Below are positions 33,607 through 41,209 of a stretch of DNA of 64,000 nt, piece after piece. Source of the stretch: Bacteroidia bacterium (lineage in GTDB: Bacteria > Bacteroidota > Bacteroidia > J057); assembly GCA_030430205.1 (NCBI GenBank), contig JAUIGE010000001.1:372001-436000 (forward strand), given 5' to 3'. Both the position numbers and the translations under genes were made by a program. The notes below the pieces were generated by a model. It made no database searches and was not told where the DNA came from. It worked only from the letters and a program-made list of their open reading frames with translations. How positions within the stretch are numbered: position 1 is the stretch's first letter; every line of letters begins with the position of its first letter.

Positions 33607-33996
33607 TTACGTTGAGGCTTTTATCCATTCTCTTACAATTTCAATCACCTCTGTTCTCCCGTTTTCAACCTCTGTTAAATTCCTGAATGTTGCTACTGCT
33701 CTATCGTTTTCCTTCCAGGTCAAAAGGGTAGAATTTACTTGAATAAGTTTTTCTTTGGGTTGTTCCCGTTTTTTTGCTCCCCTGTGAAAAATCAATTGAA
33801 CTTGTTTCGGTGGTTGAATTCTCATTGTTATCCGGTCTTCATCGCCAAAGCAATAATTCGGTCCATTCCACTTGATGTTTTCTGTTAAGCCATTTACCGA
33901 ATTTAAAATTATCAGCCGTAATTGTTCAATTACAGCCCTGAAAGGGTGATTTAATTCATCTAGAAATTTTGTCACCTCGCTATTTAAGTTGTTCAT
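33607..33996 (-). CDS. DUF1801 (YdhG-like) protein
   Basis: A 129-residue cytoplasmic protein. The order of an N-terminal helix (VTKFLDELNHPFRAVIEQLRL), the signature ENIKWNGPNYCF and a beta core (ITMRIQPPKQVQLIFHRG) is that of DUF1801, a small alpha/beta fold of unknown function found widely in bacteria. It lies 10 bases before the stop of the large amidase gene on the same strand, so it may be read from a shared or neighbouring promoter. No further function can be given. Confidence 0.85.
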   Translation of the reverse strand: MNNLNSEVTKFLDELNHPFRAVIEQLRLIILNSVNGLTENIKWNGPNYCFGDEDRITMRIQPPKQVQLIFHRGAKKREQPKEKLIQVNSTLLTWKENDRAVATFRNLTEVENGRTEVIEIVREWIKAST

Positions 33997-34005
33997 TTAT
34001 TAAAA

Positions 34006-37000
34006 TTATTTCACCACCGTCTCCCGATAACTCGGGAGATACCAGCTATCGCTACGCGCCTGCTCCAGGGTATAGACCCTGGCCTTGCCCTTATACCGCC
34101 ACATATCTGTGGCCTGATTTCCGACTTTGATCGTGAAACGATCTGAGTAAGAGCGATACACTTTGAGGTCGTCAAAGAGGACTTCGGCGCTGCCGGTGCG
34201 GAAGGAAACATAATGCCCCGATTTGAGCGGGATGAGCGGATCTTGCCAGGCAAGAGCGATCTCGTTATTGAGGTAGATTTCTATTTTGCCCAGCACTGCA
34301 TCGTAGAGGATTTTCACATCGTACCAGATGTCAGTTTTTAGATCGATCGTGGCTGACCGTTTTTTATCTATCACATCGTCAGAAGAGCGATAGATTTCGA
34401 CTTTGTCGGCTTCGCTGTCATTTTTTCTGAACCATACAAAGTAGGAATCGCCGCGGTTGGGTTTGCTGGCATCACTGCAAAAGAAGTGAAAGCCAAAGCG
34501 TTTGTTGTCGCCGGTGCTCAGGATGCGCGCATCGAAGTTGTAGAGGTAGCTCGTATTGCCTGTCTGGAGCAGGCGGTGATGCAGGTTGCCGTTGGTGGCC
34601 TCGGGGTCGGATTGGCGAAGGTTGCCAAAGAGGTTGATTTCCCATTTACCGACTTCCTGCTTCCAGCCTTTTTCTATTTTGCCAAAGTTATCGTGCAAAA
34701 AGCCTTGCTGATCGTTGGCGGTCCAGTTGGCCCCGTCATAGTCCGACGCCAGCACAAAGCGCTGGTCTACGCCGTCTCTCGGCGGAAAGTCAATGATAAA
34801 ATCATGGCTGTAGCTGCTGCCCAGCCATACTTTCGAACTAGCAGCTCCATTCAAAGCCGCTTTGGCTTTGTTGGTCTCGCCGCCCCGGCTTGCGCCGCTA
34901 TTGGCGCTACCCGACGATCCGGAAGTACTTCCGGATGAACCGCCGGAAGTCGTACTTCCGCCAGTATTCCCGCCTGTACTTGTGCCCGTATTTCCACCGG
35001 AACTTCCGCCTGTGTTTCCACTTGTATTTCCTCCGGAACTTGTTCCGCCTCCTGAGTTTGCAATCGTTCCGCTATCAGCAGAAAAGAAAATTTTTGCGCC
35101 TTCAGCGCTGACAGGCGACCAAAGCAAGCGGTCGCCCCAGCCGACCACGAGGGTGCTGATGCGCACTGCGTCGGTGCGCTTATCGGGACTTTCGACCCGA
35201 ACGGTATTGGGTTCATTGGGTCCGACGGTAATGGTCACCGACTGCTGGCGATTTTGAAAAATTTGAATATCATCATATTCCGCCACGCAGCCGCCAGTGC
35301 GGAGAGAAATGGCTTTTCCCGTTTTGATTGGCTTCGGATCTGTCCATGCCACCCGAAATGCATTGTCCATATAGACTTCCATGCGCCCTTTGCGCGGATT
35401 ATAGACGACTTTGAAGTCATAAGCCTCGTTTTCATTCAAGGTGACACGCTGGTCTGCGCGCATGGTAAATTCGTCATTTCGCACTTCGTAAATCTCTATT
35501 TTGTCCCCTTCGTCCGTATCCCGTATCCACACAAAATAGGAGTCCCCTCTGTCTTCCTTTTGCGGGTCGCTGCAGAAAAAGTGCAACCCAAAACGCTTAT
35601 TGGTAGACGTGCCACTCACCCGCCCTATCCAATGGTAGATGTAGGTATGATCGGCATCTTGCGCGACTTCCGCATAGAGGTTGCTGTTTCCTTCATTTGC
35701 ATTCAATTGGGCGAGTCGCCCATCTCTTACTTCCCAGCTGCCCGCGACAGCTTTCCAGTCCGGGTGCAGGCTGCTCCCGGAAAAATCATCAAAAAGGAAG
35801 CCTTTTTCGGTTACGCCACGGAATCCCTGTGGCGTATAGGTCGCCACGGAGTAAAAGCGGTTTGCCAGGCCCCGGCCATTTCTATCCCTGTCGTTAAAAC
35901 CGACATTGAAAGATTTGTCATAGCTGTTTTTAAGGCTGGGAGTAGAAAGAGGAGATTTATTGGTAAAAACCAAATTGGGTTTGAATGCTTTCGAAGGCAA
36001 GCTGACATTGACAGGTGGCGGGGTATTGTTTCCGTTATTTGTTGGATCTCCGCCTGTCGTTCCGCCAGAAGTATTTCCGCTGTTGTCAATCACTACGGTA
36101 ACTTGTCCATCATCGCTGGTATTGTTACCTCCGATCGTATTCCATTGCGCAGCCCAACCTGGGGCCATCGTCCGTTTGTCGGAAGTGAATACCAGGGTCA
36201 TGGCATTGCCGGAAGAAGTGACGGTCCCGGGGTTTTTGTTCCCAGAATATTTGCCTAACAGCTTGCTGCGGTCGTTTTCGCCATCGTAGATGCTGAGGAC
36301 GTCCAGGCCGTCTTCGGTTTCGAAGGAAGAAAATTTCATCTGCACCCTGCCGCCATTGGGCGGCTTGATCGTGTAGGAATATTCCTCCTGATCGCTGTAA
36401 TCGGCTTCCCGCCCGCCTGTATCATAAAATCGTCCGGCATTGAGGGAGACAATATATTGTTTCGCCTGGCCTTTTCGGCTGATGACCGGGGTCTGAAAAT
36501 TATGCCCGACACGGGCAGAGGTGTCTTTTGCGGTTCCGCAAACTGCTTCGAGTTGCCATTGATAGGGCGCGTCAGCGGCCAGGCCTGTGATCGTAATTTT
36601 GTTGTTTTGCGGTTTAAAAAGCAAGGCCTTCCCTCCGGGAATATTCCGCCGAATCAGGTATAGTTGATAATAATCAGCTTTATCAACCTTGTCCCAACTC
36701 AAGGTTGCCGTGAGTGCCGTCAGGCTTTTATCCTCTACCATCAAATTGGCAGGCGATCCACAGTCTTCTTTCTTTTTGTCGGAAGAATAGGAAATCTTCC
36801 ATCCCTCGTGATTGAACTGGCAATCGGATTGAAATTCGATATAGGCACGGCCCGTTTTGGCGACCAGTTTATTGGGTTTGGGTAAAGCGTTACCACTGAA
36901 TTTGCCCAGCAAAACGCCGTTTCTGTTATCGCCATCATATATTTCGATGATGTCATATCCTGCCTCTGTATCCAGTGCATCGAATGTCAATTCGAGCTGG

Positions 37001-38394
37001 GTAGCGTTTTTGGGTTTGATCCACCAGGCTGTGCGCTCCATATCGCCATAGTTTTTTCCCGCTCCGCCGCTGTCGTAAATCGTTCCGCTCTTATCTGTAA
37101 GCTCCTGAGGCTTAGGCTCTCCATTTATGAGACGGTAGTAGCGATCCCAATCCCAGTACTGCCCCGGGTCGGTGTGGTTATTTCCACTGAAATGCTGGTG
37201 GCCTTTGATTTTTGTACATTGGTCTCCCAAAAAATTCACTCCCTGGGTACTTTTTCCCGAAAAAGTCCGCTTGGGGTCGATGCCATGCCGCTTGCAAAGA
37301 TCGCGGACCAAAGCCGCAGAACTTTCATACATGGGGGTGCTGTACCAGGTGGCACCATCATCAATATAGCCTTCATGCTCAATGCCAACGGCCGAGCTGT
37401 TGTAGGTGATTTGGGATTTGGAATTTCTTCCTTTAACGTGAATGGCTTTGTCATTCTCGCAGACCATCTGCGTGATCTGTCCATCAAATGAACGCACAAT
37501 ATAATGTGCAGAAACGCGCGCAGCCCTATTTTTGAACCAGGAAATGGCGCTGGCATAAGAGCCTTGTATGGTGTGAATAGCTATAAACTCAACCTCGTTT
37601 CCGTCGCGACCTTCGCGGTAGTTGTTGGGGTCGGCAGCGACCCAGATGGAGCCGAAGTATCCGGCATTTTGATCGCAGGCAGCTGCGCTGCGTTCGGTGG
37701 CTCCCGAGCTCTGCACGCGGTAAGCGTGCCCGTCACCGCTGACGCGGTTGCGGCTCATGGTCACTTGTGAGGCACTCACGACACGCAGATTTTCTCCGAA
37801 AATCTCTTCGTAGTCAATTTGAGGCGCTATGCGCCGGGCTGTCTGACCCGTAGGGTAGGACGGGTTTTCAATCTGCTTCAAAACCGCATAGTACTGCTGG
37901 TCATGGGCAAATTCATCTATCAGGTCTCCGCTATTGGGAATTTCACTCAAAGTAGAAACCACATCTTTGTACGCACTCAGGTTGCTGCGGCTGGCAAGCC
38001 GTTTGTTTTGCTGCTCTCTGGCAAAGGTTTTGGCATAGGCCAAAATATTGGAGCGGGGATCATTGATGATCTGATCGCGGGAAAAATCCGGTGCGGCATA
38101 TTTCACCACTGTATCCAATGTGCTTTTGAAGCCACTGCTAAAAATCGAGTCGTTCAGTTTTACCAGACCCATCACCCCATAATAATCTGGCAACTTGGCA
38201 GAGCAGCTCTTCTTTTGAGGTTGCACATGGGTCATGTGGGTATTGGTCCAGGCAATGGACTCCAGCATCCCTTCTGGGATAGAGGGAAAACGGTTATAGG
38301 CTTCCTGAAAATAGGAACTGTAATCTGTCTGGGCATGGATGGCATTTCCCGCAAAAACAAAAAAAGACAATAGAGCGATTAGCGTTTTTTTCAT
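34006..38394 (-). CDS. Giant secreted N-acetylmuramoyl-L-alanine amidase with CUB and LamG-like modules
   Basis: A 1462-residue exported protein starting MKKTLIALL (ATG 38394; a longer frame lacks a signal). In order: signal peptide; a helical N-terminal domain (about 30-190) reminiscent of lytic-transglycosylase-like folds (PEGMLESIAW, YGVMGLVKL); an Amidase_2 catalytic domain (about 265-420: zinc-site His in FIAIHTIQG, GHQHF and NHTDPG). Then follow CUB 1 (about 440-540), a fibronectin III-like domain, CUB 2, and two related LamG/jelly-roll units (each DDFG or DDFSG, RFGFHFFCSD or RFGLHFFCSD, GDSYFVW). Thr/Gly/Ser-rich linkers separate the modules. It probably cleaves peptidoglycan amide bonds outside the cell. 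I saw no T9SS C-terminal domain. Confidence 0.85.
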   Translation of the reverse strand: MKKTLIALLSFFVFAGNAIHAQTDYSSYFQEAYNRFPSIPEGMLESIAWTNTHMTHVQPQKKSCSAKLPDYYGVMGLVKLNDSIFSSGFKSTLDTVVKYAAPDFSRDQIINDPRSNILAYAKTFAREQQNKRLASRSNLSAYKDVVSTLSEIPNSGDLIDEFAHDQQYYAVLKQIENPSYPTGQTARRIAPQIDYEEIFGENLRVVSASQVTMSRNRVSGDGHAYRVQSSGATERSAAACDQNAGYFGSIWVAADPNNYREGRDGNEVEFIAIHTIQGSYASAISWFKNRAARVSAHYIVRSFDGQITQMVCENDKAIHVKGRNSKSQITYNSSAVGIEHEGYIDDGATWYSTPMYESSAALVRDLCKRHGIDPKRTFSGKSTQGVNFLGDQCTKIKGHQHFSGNNHTDPGQYWDWDRYYRLINGEPKPQELTDKSGTIYDSGGAGKNYGDMERTAWWIKPKNATQLELTFDALDTEAGYDIIEIYDGDNRNGVLLGKFSGNALPKPNKLVAKTGRAYIEFQSDCQFNHEGWKISYSSDKKKEDCGSPANLMVEDKSLTALTATLSWDKVDKADYYQLYLIRRNIPGGKALLFKPQNNKITITGLAADAPYQWQLEAVCGTAKDTSARVGHNFQTPVISRKGQAKQYIVSLNAGRFYDTGGREADYSDQEEYSYTIKPPNGGRVQMKFSSFETEDGLDVLSIYDGENDRSKLLGKYSGNKNPGTVTSSGNAMTLVFTSDKRTMAPGWAAQWNTIGGNNTSDDGQVTVVIDNSGNTSGGTTGGDPTNNGNNTPPPVNVSLPSKAFKPNLVFTNKSPLSTPSLKNSYDKSFNVGFNDRDRNGRGLANRFYSVATYTPQGFRGVTEKGFLFDDFSGSSLHPDWKAVAGSWEVRDGRLAQLNANEGNSNLYAEVAQDADHTYIYHWIGRVSGTSTNKRFGLHFFCSDPQKEDRGDSYFVWIRDTDEGDKIEIYEVRNDEFTMRADQRVTLNENEAYDFKVVYNPRKGRMEVYMDNAFRVAWTDPKPIKTGKAISLRTGGCVAEYDDIQIFQNRQQSVTITVGPNEPNTVRVESPDKRTDAVRISTLVVGWGDRLLWSPVSAEGAKIFFSADSGTIANSGGGTSSGGNTSGNTGGSSGGNTGTSTGGNTGGSTTSGGSSGSTSGSSGSANSGASRGGETNKAKAALNGAASSKVWLGSSYSHDFIIDFPPRDGVDQRFVLASDYDGANWTANDQQGFLHDNFGKIEKGWKQEVGKWEINLFGNLRQSDPEATNGNLHHRLLQTGNTSYLYNFDARILSTGDNKRFGFHFFCSDASKPNRGDSYFVWFRKNDSEADKVEIYRSSDDVIDKKRSATIDLKTDIWYDVKILYDAVLGKIEIYLNNEIALAWQDPLIPLKSGHYVSFRTGSAEVLFDDLKVYRSYSDRFTIKVGNQATDMWRYKGKARVYTLEQARSDSWYLPSYRETVVK
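34917..34936. repeat. 20-bp perfect palindrome inside the amidase linker
   Basis: ATCCGGAAGTACTTCCGGAT is a perfect palindrome in the stretch encoding a Ser/Gly linker. Related near-palindromes (CGGAAGTCGTACTTCCG) follow at once, and the linker DNA from about 34905 to 35055 is built from degenerate units of this kind. Confidence 0.7.
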
Positions 38395-38555
38395 AAAATG
38401 ATCAGTTGGTCGGCTTCCGGATAGCGGCATAACTCAAATTAACGTATTATTCGCAAAAGTTCGCAAAAGTCCTTCATCTTAACTTACACAAGTTTCAATA
38501 TTTCTTGAATCTTTGCTAGCTTTAGCACGTTTATATTACCCAATGTAATAAGCAG

Positions 38556-39029
38556 ATGGCAGTCGATTTCAAAAAGAAAACAGAATATTATATAAAAGAC
38601 CTACACGCACGTGAATACATGCGCCTGGGGATTTATCGGCAAGTCGGAAGTCACGGGGGAGTAGAAAAAACGGAATTGCTCCGGGAGCGAAAATCCCGTC
38701 ACGAAGCATTTTTGAGAGATTTACTTAGAAAACGTGGAATCAACCCTGCTTGGTATGCCTGGTACTTTTATATGATCGGCCATTGCTTTGGGCTCATGGC
38801 GCGTATTCTCCCGCTCAGTTGGCTGGACCGTTTTGAGCAAACGATGGAGTTCTGGCTCCTGATGCGTTACAAAAATTATTTCCGCAAACTCAAGCTCGAC
38901 GCTTCTCTCAAATCTATGGTGGAGTCCATTCAACTTCAGCGCTTTGCGCACGATGAGCCTGCTGTGGATGTGTTGAATTTGATTGAGAATTATATTTTGG
39001 AGCAGGAAAAGAGTTTGACGATGAGGTAG
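38556..39029 (+). CDS. COQ7-like ferritin-fold protein
   Basis: A 157-residue helical protein that follows the pattern of demethoxyubiquinone hydroxylase (COQ7). LHAREYMRLGIYRQ stands where COQ7 has its first Glu/YQGQ helix, and ERKSRHEAFLRDLLRKRGI where it has the E..H helix. WYAWYFYMIGHCFGLMARIL matches the WYAxxxxxGxxxG helix, and MVESIQLQRFAHDE the last di-iron helix. Candidate metal ligands are therefore present but not every one is certain. Bacteroidota generally use menaquinone, so a ubiquinone role is unlikely and the true substrate is unknown. The gene stands alone between the amidase promoter and an inverted-repeat element. Confidence 0.6.
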   Translation: MAVDFKKKTEYYIKDLHAREYMRLGIYRQVGSHGGVEKTELLRERKSRHEAFLRDLLRKRGINPAWYAWYFYMIGHCFGLMARILPLSWLDRFEQTMEFWLLMRYKNYFRKLKLDASLKSMVESIQLQRFAHDEPAVDVLNLIENYILEQEKSLTMR

Positions 39030-39033
39030 TTTT

Positions 39034-39171
39034 TAAGAGTGGACGCAGATTGACGCTGATCCTTATGAATTTTTATGTTTTAAGGCGTTTCCTTTCATAA
39101 ATTTTCAGCATCACTTACTACCCAAACATATTCTTAATCATAATAATCTGCGTAAATCAGCGTCAACTCTT
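39034..39171. repeat. MITE-like inverted-repeat element, copy B
   Basis: The left end TAAGAGTGGACGCAGATTGA and the right end ATCAGCGTCAACTCTT are inverted repeats (shared core AAGAGT, GACGC and GAT). Both ends match copy A at 16544-16638, while the centres differ in length and sequence. Non-coding, located between the COQ7-like and GHKL genes. Confidence 0.7.
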
Positions 39172-39196
39172 CAGCTAACTCCCCCAATAATATTCC

Positions 39197-39204
39197 TATA
39201 TTTG
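39197..39204 (+). promoter_or_regulatory. Putative -7 element for the GHKL-nuclease gene
   Basis: TATATTTG fits TAnnTTTG and lies 26 bases before the ATG at 39230, just outside the inverted-repeat element. No clear -33 element. Confidence 0.5.
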
Positions 39205-39229
39205 TTCTCCCATTTTTCTGCAAAAGGAC

Positions 39230-41206
39230 ATGAAGAACAAAGTAAATATTACCGACCGAAGCATCGAGTCGGCGGGGATTCCCAAGGACTACAAAGAAGC
39301 ATTGGCTGAACTTATCTGGAATGGCTATGATGCGGGGGCTTCCCGGGTCGAAATTCTTTTTGATACCAATGAGATTGAGCATGTTAACCAACTGACCGTC
39401 AAGGACAATGGCTGGGGAATTGATTACAGGAATCTTCCGATGACCTTTGGTACACTGCTGGATTCGGTCAAAAAACTCTCTTACCAGCGCTCTTCTTATG
39501 TCCGTGGGCAAAAAGGAAAAGGTCGCTTTTCGTTCACTACTTTTGCACGCCATGCCAACTGGTATACCGTCGTCAACCCCGAAGGCAAGGCCTACGCCTA
39601 CAATATCGCCATTGCCAGCAATAACAAAAACGAATACAACAGCACAGAACTGAAGGAGGTTTCAAAAGAAACTCCCACAGGAACGGAGGTCATTCTGACC
39701 AATCTGTTTGGCGTGACCGCATCCTCCTTTCAATCAGCGGATTTTCATGAGTTTCTTTGCCAGGAGTTTGGCTGGTTTCTCTTTTTGAACCGCAAAAATC
39801 AATTTAGCCTGCTGATCAATGGAGAGGAATTAAATTATTCCAGCATCATCGCTGAGTATGATGTGAAAGCCGTCATACTGGATGATGAAGACAAGTCTTA
39901 TTCTTTTGACCTGACATTTATCCGCTGGAAAACGCGCATAGGGGATCGCTACTATTATTATTTTCTCAATCAGAAAAAAAGAGAAGTAGCCAAGTTGCTG
40001 ACTTCTTTTAACAACAACGCCATAGATTTTCACCACAGCGTCTATGTGGAGTCCGATTTTTTCAATGATTTCAGCTATGATCGGGAAGATCCGGGCTCGC
40101 GCCTGATCGGCAAAAACCAAAGCCACCCTGTCTATCGCGAGTTGTTGCGCGAACTGCACGAATACCTCAATAAGAAGGAACAATTGTTCATTCACCGGGA
40201 AGCGGCGGACCGCTTGTTGCGTGAGTATCAGGTACTTGGCATCCTGCCTACCTTCTCCGGCAATCGCCTGGAGCAGGAAAAGACCCAAAAGCTGGAAAAA
40301 CTCATCAAGGAGCTTTATGCGCTTCAGCCCAAAATTTTCAAAAGCCTGCGCAAGGAGCAACAGAAGATCTTTGTGGGCATGCTGGAGATATTGATGGAGT
40401 CTGCTGACAGAACACGCCTGGTAGATGTGCTCTCCGAAATCACTGAACTGGACGAAAGCAGCCGCCATGAATTGAGGGCTTTACTGGAAAAAGACGAGCT
40501 TTTTGAAGCCAGCCAGAATGTGAGGATGATTGAAGATCGCAATAGCGCGATCACCATGCTCCAGCACTTTTCGGATTCAGATATTTTATTTGAAGCAGAA
40601 AAAGAAGAAACCCGCCGCATCATGGGCGAGCACTGCTGGATGCTGGGCGAAAATTATCACATGACTTCTCCCAATATCACCAGCGAAGCATTTTTACGGG
40701 AATCTCTGACCATCCTGGATGGGAAAAAGAAAGCCAGAAGCAAAAAGGAAGCGGAAGTTCCGCATTACCAAAGTCGCCCGGATGTCTTTGTCACCCGAAA
40801 AAGATTGCTTCCTTCTCCCGGCAAAGGGCCTTATGGTTTGGAGGAAAATATATTGATCGACGTCAAACGCCCTGCCTATACCCTGGGCCAGGGCGATCTC
40901 CGGCAGGCAGCAGCCTATCTGCGCTATGTCATCAAGGATCCACAGCATAATGGCGGCGATCAACTCTGGAAGTTTTTTCTCATCGCCGAAAAAGCAGATG
41001 CTTACATTAAGGAGCAGTACCACTCCTACGCCAGTAAAGGCAAACCCTACCTTATCCAGGGCCTTCGCAACTTTGAGATTTACGCGCTTTGCTGGAAAGA
41101 CATTTTCAACAATTACGCCCAGGCGCATAGCTACTTCCTGAGCCGCCAAAAAATGGACCGCTCCATTTTGGATCAGGCACTTTGGGAGAAGGGGATTAAG
41201 TTGTAA
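39230..41206 (+). CDS. GHKL ATPase fused to a RecB-like PD-(D/E)XK nuclease
   Basis: A 658-residue cytoplasmic protein. The N-terminal GHKL fold (MutL/Hsp90/MORC type) has the N box EALAELIWNGYDAGA, the G1 motif VKDNGWGID and the lid GQKGKGRFSF. A long helical middle follows (about 280-500). The C-terminus (from about 516) has RPDVFV, then ENILIDVKRP (Asp544, Lys546), then Gln559-xxx-Tyr563 in LRQAAAYL: the D, (D/E)xK and QxxxY motifs of RecB-family nucleases. GHKL plus nuclease suggests ATP-gated DNA or RNA cleavage, as in MORC-like conflict proteins; no named family is certain. Its stop is 3 bases from the convergent VWA-protein stop. Confidence 0.8.
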   Translation: MKNKVNITDRSIESAGIPKDYKEALAELIWNGYDAGASRVEILFDTNEIEHVNQLTVKDNGWGIDYRNLPMTFGTLLDSVKKLSYQRSSYVRGQKGKGRFSFTTFARHANWYTVVNPEGKAYAYNIAIASNNKNEYNSTELKEVSKETPTGTEVILTNLFGVTASSFQSADFHEFLCQEFGWFLFLNRKNQFSLLINGEELNYSSIIAEYDVKAVILDDEDKSYSFDLTFIRWKTRIGDRYYYYFLNQKKREVAKLLTSFNNNAIDFHHSVYVESDFFNDFSYDREDPGSRLIGKNQSHPVYRELLRELHEYLNKKEQLFIHREAADRLLREYQVLGILPTFSGNRLEQEKTQKLEKLIKELYALQPKIFKSLRKEQQKIFVGMLEILMESADRTRLVDVLSEITELDESSRHELRALLEKDELFEASQNVRMIEDRNSAITMLQHFSDSDILFEAEKEETRRIMGEHCWMLGENYHMTSPNITSEAFLRESLTILDGKKKARSKKEAEVPHYQSRPDVFVTRKRLLPSPGKGPYGLEENILIDVKRPAYTLGQGDLRQAAAYLRYVIKDPQHNGGDQLWKFFLIAEKADAYIKEQYHSYASKGKPYLIQGLRNFEIYALCWKDIFNNYAQAHSYFLSRQKMDRSILDQALWEKGIKL

Positions 41207-41209
41207 TTC

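Noticed and set aside
35254-36258. 334-codon open frame antisense to the giant amidase
   Set aside because: Complementary to modules of the amidase with clear domain patterns. The antisense peptide lacks signal, motif or plausible start.
34006-38394. T9SS sorting domain at the amidase C-terminus
   Set aside because: The end lacks the PNP/basic-terminus pattern seen in the two real T9SS cargo proteins. The last residues follow a LamG-like unit.
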